Below, piece by piece: positions 34,676 to 43,414 of a DNA stretch of 64,000 bases. The notes under the pieces were generated by a model. It saw only the letters and a program-made list of their open reading frames with translations. It had not been told where the DNA came from and searched no databases. A program made the position numbers and the translations under genes. The DNA comes from Maricaulis sp017643475 (GTDB lineage Bacteria > Pseudomonadota > Alphaproteobacteria > Caulobacterales > Maricaulaceae). Within the stretch, counting starts at the first letter, position 1. Each line of letters opens with the position of its first letter. The DNA is taken from positions 2,666,001-2,730,000 of the forward strand of contig NZ_CP138920.1 of assembly GCF_047123815.1 (NCBI RefSeq), given 5' to 3'.

Positions 34676-36651
34676 CGCCCGCCCGAATTTCCGTCATCCT
34701 CCTCCGGCATGGAGGAGAGAAGGTCCTTCCAGCGCCAGCCCGGATCCTTGCGCGCAGCGTTGTTCTCGCGTTCCGGGAAGCCGACACTCTTATCTGCCGC
34801 GCCCTTCATACCGGTCAGCGGGCGATGCATCTCGTCTTTTGAGGGGGTCTCGTCATTATCGGCACTGGGGGACGAGTCCTCGACCGTTTCATTGCGCGGA
34901 CGGCGCGGCAGTGGTGAGGGCACTTCATTGAGGCCCAGTTCGGGCGCGCGGCGGCCGCCCGCAACAGAACCCATGCGCAACATGAAATCACTCAGCAATT
35001 CGTAGTTCTGGCGGATGCGTGCCTGGAAGGCGGCATCGATTTCCTGTGCCTCTTCGGCAGCGGTCATAGCTGCTGCATTGAGGCCTTCCAGCCCCCGGCG
35101 AAGGGCATCGGCGGCCTCCTGAGCGCGGCGACGAGCCAGTTCCGGCAGCTCGTCGAGGCGTTCGGTCATGCTTTCGACCTGGCGTTCGACCGTCTGGGTC
35201 TCGGCGCGAGCAGAAGCCAGAACCGCTTCAAGGCGGCGACGTACGGACTCGGCTGCATCGTCGGCGGCCTGGGAGGCCTTAGAGGTCAGTTTTTCAGCCT
35301 CTGCCAGACGCATTTCGAAAGCCTGGTCCGAGCGGTTTGCAGCCTCATAGGCGGCTTCGTTTGCTTGTTGGACCTTGGAGGCCACGGCATCGGCCTGGTC
35401 CTCAATGGCTTCGATCGCTGCCTGGGAGATGGACTTTGCTTCCTGGGCGGAGGCCACCAGACGTGCCAGTGCACTTTCGTGTTCACGGGCAGCGTATTCG
35501 GATTCCTGGCGGATATTGCTGGCCAGATCCCGCGAGCGTGTCAGCGCGTCCTCAACCGCATCGCGGAAGGCCGAGGCACCGTCCGTGGTCGCGGTGTTGA
35601 GGGCTTCCGCACCATCGCGAGCGGTGGTGACCATCGTCTCCAGCTCGGCACGGTGGAAGTCGAGCGCGGCGGCGATCTTTTCCTGCTCCTGGCGCAGGGC
35701 TTCGCCCGCATCGTTCAGACGCTTGCGGTGTTTGACATAGGCCGCGTCCAGATTTTCCGCGCGCTCCTTGAGCGTGTCGGACATCTCGCCGAGATTTTCG
35801 ACGCGCTCGGCGATCTTGGTGGAGACCATCTGGCCGCGGTCGGATATTTTCACGCTGGCATCATTGAGCGTTTCAACGCTGGCCAGGATTTTCTGTTCGG
35901 TGTCGTTGGCCTGAGTGGCGGCAAGTTCCGCCGCAGCAGCGACCATCTTGGACTGATCGGAGATCGCAGCGGCTATCAGCGCCGCCTTGTCATCCAGGGA
36001 TTCTGATACCTCGCTGAGACGCAAACGCTCCTTGCGCAGGCCGCCCAGCAGCGTTTCGGTGCGCATGTGGGCGTCGCCGGCAGACTGTTCCAGCGTCTCG
36101 GCGTGGTGGCTGATCACTTCTTCCATGGCCGCGAGCCGGGCGAGGGCGCTGTCCATGGATGAATTGATGCGCTCGACCTCACCGGAAACCGCGGTCGCCA
36201 GATTGCGCACCTGACCCTCGGTATAGGCAGCCGGGTCAGCAAGGCGGTGGATGGCTTCTTCCACGCGGTCAGTATTCTGGGAATTGCGGGCAATCTCCCG
36301 CGCCATAAGGCCACACATTACAAAGAGCAGGGCGGGTGTGAGTGCGAAGGCCGCAAGGCCCGTCAGCTGGCCAAAGCCGAACTGGGTAAGGTTTTCAAGG
36401 CTCTGAATGCCGAGATATCCCCACAAAAAAGCGCCTGCAGCACCAATCCAGAGCAGGCCGAAGGAATTGCCGATCCAGACCAGCCAGGCGCCGGGCGATG
36501 CGGTTCCGGCCGGTTTGCGTCGCCGGTTTGCGCGATCCGATTCGTCGCTGATCGCCTGGTCGATGCTGGCCATCAAGGGCGCGTCGGCGGCGTCCGGCAG
36601 GACGTCGATATCTGACAAAGTGCTTGTTTTGTTTTTCGTATTTCCGGTCAT
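34672..36651 (-). CDS. Membrane protein with two N-terminal helices and a long coiled coil (TipN-like)
   Basis: The 659-residue protein has a basic N-terminal tail, two membrane helices at about residues 52-75 and 95-118 (WLVWIGNSFGLLWIGAAGAF, LTGLAAFALTPALLFVMCGL), and then about 450 residues of almost continuous alanine- and glutamate-rich coiled coil. The C-terminus is proline-rich and acidic. This is the architecture of the Caulobacter polarity factor TipN, which marks the new pole. The identity is proposed from architecture, not motifs; a chemoreceptor-like or generic coiled-coil protein cannot be excluded. It is convergent with the Mla operon. Confidence 0.6.
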   Translation of the reverse strand: MTGNTKNKTSTLSDIDVLPDAADAPLMASIDQAISDESDRANRRRKPAGTASPGAWLVWIGNSFGLLWIGAAGAFLWGYLGIQSLENLTQFGFGQLTGLAAFALTPALLFVMCGLMAREIARNSQNTDRVEEAIHRLADPAAYTEGQVRNLATAVSGEVERINSSMDSALARLAAMEEVISHHAETLEQSAGDAHMRTETLLGGLRKERLRLSEVSESLDDKAALIAAAISDQSKMVAAAAELAATQANDTEQKILASVETLNDASVKISDRGQMVSTKIAERVENLGEMSDTLKERAENLDAAYVKHRKRLNDAGEALRQEQEKIAAALDFHRAELETMVTTARDGAEALNTATTDGASAFRDAVEDALTRSRDLASNIRQESEYAAREHESALARLVASAQEAKSISQAAIEAIEDQADAVASKVQQANEAAYEAANRSDQAFEMRLAEAEKLTSKASQAADDAAESVRRRLEAVLASARAETQTVERQVESMTERLDELPELARRRAQEAADALRRGLEGLNAAAMTAAEEAQEIDAAFQARIRQNYELLSDFMLRMGSVAGGRRAPELGLNEVPSPLPRRPRNETVEDSSPSADNDETPSKDEMHRPLTGMKGAADKSVGFPERENNAARKDPGWRWKDLLSSMPEEDDGNSGGR

Positions 36652-36822
36652 GGGAGTCTCTTCTTGACCGGGCGCGCGACTTCTTCACGCCAGCCCTGCG
36701 TCGGAAAAACCATCGGGTTAATCAATCTATAACAAGCTTACGCGGTCTGGCGCAGCTTAGACACAGATAAACTATGCAAACTCGATATTTGCCCGGGGAA
36801 ATTGGAGCGAAATTGTTAGGGA

Positions 36823-37077
36823 TCAGCTTTTGTAGACAGTCGTTAGCGCAGCGTTGACGGTCTCGTAGCGGATATCCTCTGTGGCGCCGGTATTACAGTC
36901 ATCGAAGACGTAGGCGATCCGGTCACCCGGAATAAACTCAACGATTTCGCGCGTGTTGCCGATTACCGAGAAGTCCGTACCGCCCTCGGAACATCCGTCC
37001 GTTCGCGTCAGCTCGACGCCCATCAGGGACATCGAGAAGATGGCTAACCACTCAATCAGATCTGCAATCCAGGCCAT
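36823..37077 (-). CDS. Small protein of unknown function, possibly exported
   Basis: The 84-residue protein starts at ATG 37077 with AAGGA five bases upstream. It begins with a hydrophobic segment (MAWIADLIEWLAIFSMSLMG) that may be a signal anchor. The rest has two cysteines (DGCSEGG, DDCNTGA) and an acidic character. A longer frame from 37131 lacks a ribosome site. I do not recognise it. It is divergent from the DUF418 gene. Confidence 0.55.
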   Translation of the reverse strand: MAWIADLIEWLAIFSMSLMGVELTRTDGCSEGGTDFSVIGNTREIVEFIPGDRIAYVFDDCNTGATEDIRYETVNAALTTVYKS

Positions 37078-37222
37078 AGGATCCTTAGCTCCCGCACGAA
37101 TAAGGACGATTGCGTTATGCGCTTGCGCCACAGCCGATACAATTCACAATAGGGGTGATGCCGGTGAAAAATCTGTAAGATTGGGGCAGAATCCGGGCGG
37201 AATCACTTTGTGGGGGAATTTG

Positions 37223-38419
37223 ATGCCGACTTCGCCGCGAGCGACACGATTTGAGTGCCTGGACACGCTGCGCGGTCTCGCAGTGCTCGGCATTTTGATG
37301 GTGAATATCCAGTTCTTCGCCATGACGTATGTCGCGGCGGACCATCCCTACATTCAGGGAAATTTCGACGCGCCGGCCAACCAGGCAGTCTGGTGGTTTG
37401 TGCACACCTTCTTCTCCATGAAGTTCATCACCCTGTTTTCGGCCATGTTCGGGGCTGGCATCGTCCTCATGCTGGGTACGGGAGATGCGGCTCATAAACG
37501 TCATTGGCGCCGCATGGGCTGGCTGCTCATGTTCGGCATGATCCACGCCTATGTGTTCTGGTATGGCGATATCCTGGTGCCGTACGCCTTGGCAGGAATG
37601 GTGGTCGTCACCGCACGCCGCATGACGCCTTTCGGCCAGATCGGTCTGGGACTCGGCCTGATCGCGTTCACCGGCTTGTTGATGGTGTCGGGTGCCGCTA
37701 TCCAGGGTCTGCTGGGCGATGATGTTTCCGGTGCCGAGGCCATGGGCTTCACCGCTGAACGTGTCAATGACATTACGGCGCTCTATCAGGCCGGTTTCCT
37801 GGATCGTCTGCCTTACAATATGGGCAATGCGGTCATGTTCCAGCTGATCCAGCTGGTTTTCTTCGGTGGCCGTATCGCGGGCGTAATGCTGTTGGGCATG
37901 GCCCTGTTCCGTCTGGGTTTCCTCACCCTTGGTTGGTCGCGTGAACGTTATATGCGCTCGGCCTTGATCGCGGTGCCGGTCGGTCTCCTCCTGTGTGGCT
38001 GGAGCGCCAGCTACGCGCTTGCCACGGGGTTCGCACCCACATCCGCCTGGATGACGATGCTGTCTCAATATGTGGGCTCTCTGGTGCTGGCCTTCGGCTA
38101 CGCGGCAGTGGTTATGCTGATCTGCCAGGCCGGCTGGTTACAGCCAGTCACCAATCTTCTGGCGCAGACGGGACGAATGGCCTTTACCAACTATCTCAGC
38201 CAGACACTTCTGATGACACTGGTCTTTGTCGGACTGCCGGGGCTGGGCCTGTTCGGTCAGGTCGACCGGGTGGGGCAGTTGATCATTGTGCTGGCGGTAT
38301 GGGGGCTGCAGCTAGTCTGGTCGCCCTTGTGGCTGGCGCGCTATCGTTATGGCCCTCTTGAATGGGCCTGGCGGTCCATGACCTATGGTCGCCAGCTGCC
38401 GCTGTCCCGGTCACAGTGA
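37223..38419 (+). CDS. DUF418 membrane protein
   Basis: The 398-residue protein opens with a motif typical of DUF418/YeiB proteins (ECLDTLRGLAVLGILMVNIQ) and has about ten membrane helices. The conserved C-terminal region includes GRMAFTNYLSQTLLMTLVFV and ends with the family-like GPLEWAWRSMTYGRQLPL. The family is related to acyltransferase-like membrane proteins; function is not established. The ATG at 37223 follows GGGGGAA. The open frame extends upstream without similarity. Confidence 0.85.
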   Translation: MPTSPRATRFECLDTLRGLAVLGILMVNIQFFAMTYVAADHPYIQGNFDAPANQAVWWFVHTFFSMKFITLFSAMFGAGIVLMLGTGDAAHKRHWRRMGWLLMFGMIHAYVFWYGDILVPYALAGMVVVTARRMTPFGQIGLGLGLIAFTGLLMVSGAAIQGLLGDDVSGAEAMGFTAERVNDITALYQAGFLDRLPYNMGNAVMFQLIQLVFFGGRIAGVMLLGMALFRLGFLTLGWSRERYMRSALIAVPVGLLLCGWSASYALATGFAPTSAWMTMLSQYVGSLVLAFGYAAVVMLICQAGWLQPVTNLLAQTGRMAFTNYLSQTLLMTLVFVGLPGLGLFGQVDRVGQLIIVLAVWGLQLVWSPLWLARYRYGPLEWAWRSMTYGRQLPLSRSQ

Positions 38420-38520
38420 CGTGAACAACATCACCGAATTGACACTCTCCTGCTGACGTTGCTGGCGGTAGGTTTGGATCAGGTGCGGCGACACTTAGTA
38501 CTAACATCAAGGAGTGTACT

Positions 38521-39333
38521 ATGCGTCGAACGCTCGTCGCCCTGTGCGCAGGATTCGCCCTTTCACCATCCGGCTGGGCTGAAGACCCGCAGACCGAAAC
38601 CGCCCTCAGGCCACTCGCCGAAACATTTGCCCACGGCTTCTACTCTCGGGATGCCGATATGGTCCTTTCCGTGGTGCATCCGGAATTGTCGAAAATTGGC
38701 GTGTGGAGCAATTTTCGCGGAACCGGTGTCGATATCACCGAGGAACTGCCGCCCGGAACGCTGCGTGTTCTTGGCCAAGTCTATAATTATGATAACCGGC
38801 TGAGCGTTGAACACTCGACCGTTGGTGTCGACTTTTTCGATTCAACGGCAAATGTCGGCGTGTTTCAGCTGACCGCGGATACGGATTGGTATGATTTCTT
38901 CCTGGGGACCCATATTAACGGGCAATGGGTGTTGGTGAACTGCGCCTATGGAGGGCATTCGCAGATCGATAACCCGAACCGTGCCGCCGATATGGCGGAC
39001 GTGCACGACGTCGTGATGCGCTATGCGGCCGGCTGGGACACCGCTGATTATGATTTGATCGAGAGTGTCATCTATCAAGATGCCGACCGGCGCCATGTGG
39101 TTCGCGGCGGCGAGCTGGAATTCCTGCAACATGAAACGCTGGAGATGGTGCAGCAACAACTCCTGTCACGACCGGAACACCGCTCGGCTTCGCAGGTCAT
39201 GGTGTTTGAAGCGAACCGCCGTACGGCAGCGGCGCGGATTAACGCGCCGGACCGGTCGGAATGGGTGTTTCTTCAGCGCCTCAACGATGAATGGAAGATC
39301 GTGAACATGTTCTGGGAAGCTGTTCAGACCTAG
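38521..39333 (+). CDS. Secreted protein with two NTF2-like (lumazine-binding) domains
   Basis: The 270-residue protein has a signal peptide (MRRTLVALCAGFALSPSGWA). Two SnoaL/NTF2-like modules follow, each about 120 residues. The first has LAETFAHGFYSRDADMVLSV to NGQWVLVNCAYGG, the second VMRYAAGWDTADYDLIESVI to EWKIVNMFWEAV. The paired pattern, ending in (E/Q)WK/VIVN, indicates an internal duplication. Such proteins bind small molecules or act as unknown accessory proteins. It is followed, in convergent orientation, by the isomerase gene with four-base overlap. Confidence 0.7.
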   Translation: MRRTLVALCAGFALSPSGWAEDPQTETALRPLAETFAHGFYSRDADMVLSVVHPELSKIGVWSNFRGTGVDITEELPPGTLRVLGQVYNYDNRLSVEHSTVGVDFFDSTANVGVFQLTADTDWYDFFLGTHINGQWVLVNCAYGGHSQIDNPNRAADMADVHDVVMRYAAGWDTADYDLIESVIYQDADRRHVVRGGELEFLQHETLEMVQQQLLSRPEHRSASQVMVFEANRRTAAARINAPDRSEWVFLQRLNDEWKIVNMFWEAVQT

Positions 39334-39980
39334 TCCGCCACGGCGTCCGGTTGAGCTTCCGGTATTGCATCGGCAAATGCCGCAAGCTCCCGGCACGCCG
39401 TGTCCGCTGCCAGCAGGGTTGGAAAGGCCTCGACCTCAACTCCCCATCGCCTGGCGTTGTAGAGCTGGGGCACCAGATAGACTTCGGCCATGCATGGTGC
39501 ATCTCCGAACAGGTACGCGCTGGAACGCTTATGAGAGGCGACCAGGGCTTCCAGACCTTCCAGCCCCGTCGTGATCCAGCGATTGGCCCAGGCTTTCATT
39601 CCGGCCAGTCCGGAGCCTTCGATTGCAGCTGCCGCCTTGAGGATGCGCAGGTTCTGGACCGGGTGGATGTCACAGCCTATGGCCGCTGCCCAACCCCGGA
39701 CCAGGGCACGATCAGCGGCATTGCCCGGGAGGAGGGCAGGCTCGGGCCAGGTCTCCTCGATCCACTCCAGCACGGCAGGTGATTGCACCAGACGGTGATT
39801 GTCGGCTTCAAGCACCGGCACGAGGCCCTGCGGCTGCATCTTCAGCCACGCTTCGCCGTTCTGTTCGCCATCCTTCAGATTGATCGAGACCTGGTCATAG
39901 GCGACGCCCTTCAGGTTGAGCGCAATGCGCAAGCGATAGGCTGCGCTGGATCGCCAGTAGCCATACAGTTTCACGTTCAT
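39330..39980 (-). CDS. maiA: Maleylacetoacetate isomerase (zeta-class GST)
   Basis: The 216-residue protein begins VKLYGYWRSSAAYRLRIALN followed by LKGVAYDQVSINL, the SSxxxR(V/L)RIAL motif that binds glutathione in zeta-class GSTs. PQGLVPVLEAD and LVQSPAVLEWIEETWPEP follow. It isomerises maleylacetoacetate to fumarylacetoacetate in tyrosine or gentisate-type degradation. The ATG overlaps the stop of the FAH-family gene, whose product could act on the next metabolite. Confidence 0.92.
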   Translation of the reverse strand: MNVKLYGYWRSSAAYRLRIALNLKGVAYDQVSINLKDGEQNGEAWLKMQPQGLVPVLEADNHRLVQSPAVLEWIEETWPEPALLPGNAADRALVRGWAAAIGCDIHPVQNLRILKAAAAIEGSGLAGMKAWANRWITTGLEGLEALVASHKRSSAYLFGDAPCMAEVYLVPQLYNARRWGVEVEAFPTLLAADTACRELAAFADAIPEAQPDAVAD

Positions 39981-40624
39981 TGTGCGCGTTCCTTAATCTG
40001 AAATCTCAACTTTGGCAGGCCTTCAATCTCGCCCTCAACAATGTCTCCCGGCTGCAAGGCGCCGACGCCTGCTGGGGTTCCGGTGAAGATGAGGTCGCCG
40101 GGCAACAGGTCAAAATACTGCCGGAGTGCCGCAACCATATCGTCGGGCGGCAGGATCATGTCTTCGAGCCTGCCGGATTGCCGTTCCTGACCGTTAACCG
40201 ACAGTTTTATATAACCTTCTCGTGGTCCATTCCCGATCTGGAGGGGGGCGAGAATGGCGGAATTATCGAAACCCTTGCCGATTTCCCAGGGCGCGCCCTT
40301 GCTTTTCATCCGAGCCTGCAGGTCCCGCCGCGTCAGATCCACGCCAGCGCCGCAGGCGATGATCTCGCCATCCTTGCCCAGGGCGAGAACCAGCTCGATT
40401 TCGTGGTGCAAATCCTCAGTCTGGCCCGGGTAAGCAATTTCAACAGCTTGCGTAGCGGCGCTGCCAGGTTTCATGAAGAAGATAGGTTCCGGCGCCGAGC
40501 CCATTTCCGCTGCGTGTGCCGCATAATTGCGGCCGATACAGAAGATGCGCCCGACCGGGAAGCTCCGGTCATCGCCGTTTATCGTGAGCCGGACCGGTGC
40601 CGGCAGGTCTGTCAAATCGGTCAT
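39977..40624 (-). CDS. Fumarylacetoacetate hydrolase-family protein
   Basis: The 215-residue protein carries the FAH catalytic core: IFCIGRNYAAHAAEMGSAPE, then PIFFMKPGSAA, HHEIELVLALGKDGEIIACG (metal-binding E-x-E), and LLPGDLIFTGTPAGVGALQP. It likely hydrolyses fumarylpyruvate or fumarylacetoacetate. Its length is that of the short FAHD1-like group. The ATG at 40624 is preferred over a longer open frame to 40717, which would cross the divergent promoter region. It is coupled to maiA (ATGA). Confidence 0.9.
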   Translation of the reverse strand: MTDLTDLPAPVRLTINGDDRSFPVGRIFCIGRNYAAHAAEMGSAPEPIFFMKPGSAATQAVEIAYPGQTEDLHHEIELVLALGKDGEIIACGAGVDLTRRDLQARMKSKGAPWEIGKGFDNSAILAPLQIGNGPREGYIKLSVNGQERQSGRLEDMILPPDDMVAALRQYFDLLPGDLIFTGTPAGVGALQPGDIVEGEIEGLPKLRFQIKERAQ

Positions 40625-40672
40625 GGGGCTCACATAGCCTGCCTGGGGGGTGTCGGTCGAGGAGCGGAAAGG

Positions 40673-40684
40673 CTTGTCCACAAG
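40673..40684. promoter_or_regulatory. Inverted repeat in the FAH/MarR divergent region (candidate operator)
   Basis: CTTGTCCACAAG is an inverted repeat (CTTGT and ACAAG around CC) in the 84-base region between the divergent FAH-maiA operon and the MarR-family gene. Its position suits an operator for that regulator controlling both directions, but no binding evidence is available. Confidence 0.35.
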
Positions 40685-40708
40685 CGAAACTGTGTGATTT
40701 GTATACGC

Positions 40709-41176
40709 ATGACCCAATCGAATCCCGCGCTTCGTCTGTCCGAATACCTGCCTTATCGCCTGGCCATCACGTCCAACCGGGTTTCCCGAATGGTGGCTCG
40801 TGCGTACCGGGCGCGTTTCGGGCTGTCGATCTGGGAGTGGCGGACGCTGGCAATTCTGGGGGAAGGGCGGTCCATTACCGCTCAGGACCTGGCTGACATG
40901 GCGGCAATGGACAAGGTCGCTGTCTCACGCGCGGTCAAGAACCTGGTGGATCGTGGACTCGTCGAGCGTGTCGCACATGAGGGCGATGGGCGCTCGCGGC
41001 TATTGCACCTGACGGCGGCCGGCAAGGATGTCTACCAGGACGTTGTGCCCATGGCACGGGAGGCCGAGGGGCGATTGTTGGAGCGGCTGAGTGCTGTGGA
41101 GCGGGAACAGTTGGCCAGATTGCTCGAAAAGGTACGGGCAAGCGCCCAGGAATTGCTCGATCAATCTGACGGTTGA
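40709..41176 (+). CDS. MarR-family transcriptional regulator
   Basis: The 155-residue protein has the MarR winged helix: FGLSIWEWRTLAILGEGRSI, then TAQDLADMAAMDKVAVSRAV (recognition helix region) and VDRGLVERVAHEGDGRSRLL (wing with DxRS-R motif). MarR proteins usually repress divergent catabolic or efflux genes and respond to small phenolic or acid ligands. Here the divergent neighbours are FAH and maleylacetoacetate isomerase genes, so control of that aromatic ring-cleavage step is likely. Its 3' end overlaps the convergent gene by 16 bases. Confidence 0.9.
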   Translation: MTQSNPALRLSEYLPYRLAITSNRVSRMVARAYRARFGLSIWEWRTLAILGEGRSITAQDLADMAAMDKVAVSRAVKNLVDRGLVERVAHEGDGRSRLLHLTAAGKDVYQDVVPMAREAEGRLLERLSAVEREQLARLLEKVRASAQELLDQSDG

Positions 41177-41643
41177 GCTTCACGGCTGGCGATCCCGCCG
41201 GAAGCCATCATGGCGAAGAAGACTGACAGGCTAAAGGCGATAAGGCCCGGCGCGATTGAAACGTCGAGGATGGAATTGCTGCGCGCCGAGAAGACGATCA
41301 GCGCGATGATGAAGACATCGCCCATCGACCATTTACCAAACCATTCCAGTCGCCGGATCATCGGACGTGATAACTCCCCGGTCCGCTGATTGAGGCGCCA
41401 CATCCAGACCAGTTTTGCAGTCGGGAAGATGACGGAGAAGGACCACACCGCGCCGGCAAGCAGGTATTCCTCACCTTCCAGAAGGCTGATGCCCACCCCG
41501 ATGATCGAGTGTTCGCCGCGCCAGAATGCGAACTGTGTGGTTTCCAGTGAGGGCAGAAAGAGCCCGAGCGGCAAAAGGGCTGTAGAGAGGACCAGCAGCG
41601 CTGTGGTCATGCCGTTGGCAGGCTTTTTCGGTCTTGCAGTCAT
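41161..41643 (-). CDS. Paraquat-inducible protein A-like membrane protein
   Basis: The 160-residue protein has four hydrophobic segments. The middle (HSIIGVGISLLEGEEYLLAG) and FPTAKLVWMWRL followed by RRLEWFGKWSMGDVFIIALI match the PqiA repeat: PxxKL and the (G/K)WSM(x)DVF motif. Canonical PqiA has two such modules; here there is only one. PqiA proteins are the inner-membrane parts of MCE transporters, so a link to lipid trafficking is plausible but not shown. The ATG at 41643 follows GGGGGAA; the open frame extends further without support. Confidence 0.8.
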   Translation of the reverse strand: MTARPKKPANGMTTALLVLSTALLPLGLFLPSLETTQFAFWRGEHSIIGVGISLLEGEEYLLAGAVWSFSVIFPTAKLVWMWRLNQRTGELSRPMIRRLEWFGKWSMGDVFIIALIVFSARSNSILDVSIAPGLIAFSLSVFFAMMASGGIASREAQPSD

Positions 41644-41929
41644 GGTTCCCCCGCTTGCGGGCAGGGCAACACGTGAAAAAGGCAAAATGACGACGCATAC
41701 ATCTCCGAGTTGTTTGGTCGCCTGGTTTTGAGCAAAAACAACAGGAAGTTGACGCAAGGTTTTAGGAGATAAACAACTTGTCCGCGTAATGTATAGGATA
41801 TGACTGCACAAAAAATTTATGGTTAATACTTGAAGGCCACAATCCCCGGGAAGTTGAGGCGATCAACCTCAATATCCGCAAAAGGGACAATCATGCGCAA
41901 CATACTCCTCCTCGCGATTGCTGCGCGTG

Positions 41930-42067
41930 ATGTATAGCTTTCGGGCCCAGCAGACCGGCGAGGCGTCGCGGGATGTTCTTGAATCCGTACGCACTGTGAC
42001 CGAGCGCGCCGAGCGCCTTCACCAGACCGTTGAAAGTTTCCTCACCGAGGTTCGCAAGGCAGGCTGA
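41930..42067 (+). pseudogene. Remnant of a chemoreceptor (MCP) C-terminal tail
   Basis: The 502-base gap between the PqiA-like gene and the next minus-strand gene holds a 45-codon frame. Its sequence (QQTGEASRDVLESVRTVTER and LHQTVESFLTEVRKAG) looks like the last coil of a methyl-accepting chemotaxis protein. There is no upstream MCP body: just before it a separate start (ATG at 41893 after AAAAGGGA) begins MRNILLLAIAA and stops after 14 codons. The simplest reading is that a deletion joined the start of one gene to the end of an MCP gene. The segment ends at a terminator hairpin, as a real gene end would. Confidence 0.55.
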
Positions 42068-42100
42068 TCTCTCCCCCCTTGATGTCGCCTTGTTGAACGC

Positions 42101-42147
42101 AAACGCCCGGACCGTCTCCCCCTTTTGATCCGGGCGTTTGTTTGTCT
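42101..42147 (+). terminator. Terminator hairpin after the MCP remnant
   Basis: AAACGCCCGGA (42101-42111) pairs perfectly with TCCGGGCGTTT (42129-42139), followed by GTTTGTCT. It lies just after the chemoreceptor remnant on the plus strand and also just past the stop of the convergent minus-strand gene, so it may serve both. Confidence 0.75.
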
Positions 42148-42565
42148 ACTGGAAGGCCGGGACGAGGCGCTGCCAGCGGCGGGGCGGATCGTCCTCGCGA
42201 TCCACTTCCAGCCGTTCGACGATGACGTCGAGACGTTCGGTGTCCAGGCATTCAATGCGCAAGGTGTCGAGATGGCGCGGGGCATCATTGAGACGGTTGC
42301 GGAAGTCGAACCGGTCAAGCGCGTTCAGCTCGCCTGGCACCAGTTCCATCACATGGCGATAGCCGAAACGCCCGCGATCAGAGGACAGTTCGATGATGCA
42401 TTGTTCCAGAACATAACCGCCTTGATTTGAGATCAGGACCCGCCAGCTGGTCGGGTCGAATTCGACCACGGCCTCGATCCGGGCATACGGTCGATACTCG
42501 TCCTCACGGGGTTCCGGACAATTCCCCACAAACAATCCAAGGATCAGATGCGTACACTCAAGCAT
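42146..42565 (-). CDS. Protein of unknown function
   Basis: The 139-residue protein (MLECTHLILGLFVGNCPEPR start) has a beta-rich, charged sequence with IEAVVEFDPTSWRVLISNQG and many Arg and Glu residues in the C-terminal half. There is no signal peptide, membrane helix or motif I recognise. Start choice is uncertain because no clear ribosome site precedes the ATG at 42565. The 260 bases upstream hold no gene that I can see. Confidence 0.5.
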   Translation of the reverse strand: MLECTHLILGLFVGNCPEPREDEYRPYARIEAVVEFDPTSWRVLISNQGGYVLEQCIIELSSDRGRFGYRHVMELVPGELNALDRFDFRNRLNDAPRHLDTLRIECLDTERLDVIVERLEVDREDDPPRRWQRLVPAFQ

Positions 42566-42825
42566 ACAAGTCCATCACGCTTCCACGCCCCCACCATTGA
42601 AAGGAGACCGGCCAAAACAGGCGGTTATGGGGCAGGTGTGATCACAAATTGCATTCGCGGCATTTTTCGCCTGCGGATAATGACCTGGAAACTGCCGATG
42701 TCCCCTCGACTGGCCAGACCTGTTCCCCAACAGGTCCGAGCCATCCGTGACTGCCACAGCTTTCAGGTTTCAAGAAGTGAAATCTGGGTGACGGGCTGAT
42801 GTCATTCAACCACAGCGGGACGTTC

Positions 42826-43266
42826 CTAGTAGCGTCCGCGCCGACCCCGGTGATCGATGAAGTGGATCAGGCGCGCCGACCCCCGTTCAACATAGAGAAA
42901 GCCTCGACGATCCCGGCACACGCGTTCTGAAATGAGGGCCGGGCGGCCGCGGAAATGCCCGTACCGCTCCTCGCGCCAACAGCGTCGGCCCTGATAGCGG
43001 CTGGGTCCATAATAACCTCGGCCATAGCGGCCTCGATCATAATAGCCGTGCCGATGGCGCGGATTGCGGTAACCGTCCCGGTCGCGGTGGTGATCATGGC
43101 GACCGCGATAGCCGTGACGACGATCCTGTGGATGGGTCACCTTGGCAGTCGTCAGCTGATTCTGTTTGAGAGCCGGTGCGTCGCCGGGCAGTGCACTTGC
43201 ATGCGCGGAAGTTCCAGCCAGGCCAAGCCCGGCAGCAGCGATAAGGGCAGCGAGAATGATCTTCAT
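42826..43266 (-). CDS. Small secreted basic Arg/His/Tyr-rich protein
   Basis: The 146-residue protein begins with a signal peptide (MKIILAALIAAAGLGLAGTS, cleavage near AHA) and AAGGAG lies seven bases before the ATG at 43266. The mature part is unusually rich in Arg, His, Gly and Tyr (HHRDRDGYRNPRHRHGYYDR, RGRYGRGYYG) and then has two cysteines (RRCWREERYG, ERVCRDRRG) in a more ordered C-terminus. Similar small basic periplasmic proteins occur across alphaproteobacteria without assigned function. Metal binding by the His-rich part is possible. Confidence 0.68.
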   Translation of the reverse strand: MKIILAALIAAAGLGLAGTSAHASALPGDAPALKQNQLTTAKVTHPQDRRHGYRGRHDHHRDRDGYRNPRHRHGYYDRGRYGRGYYGPSRYQGRRCWREERYGHFRGRPALISERVCRDRRGFLYVERGSARLIHFIDHRGRRGRY

Positions 43267-43414
43267 GCTTCGGCTCCTTCCTGCGAGTAAAGCATAATGC
43301 ATTTTCCCGCCTGACGCGAAGCTGAACGAAAAATTCACCTCGATAAACGTTTCCCGCGTTGGTCGCCGGGGGGGTAAGCGGGATGTTAAGAACAGGCCGG
43401 ATAATCTCGCTGGC

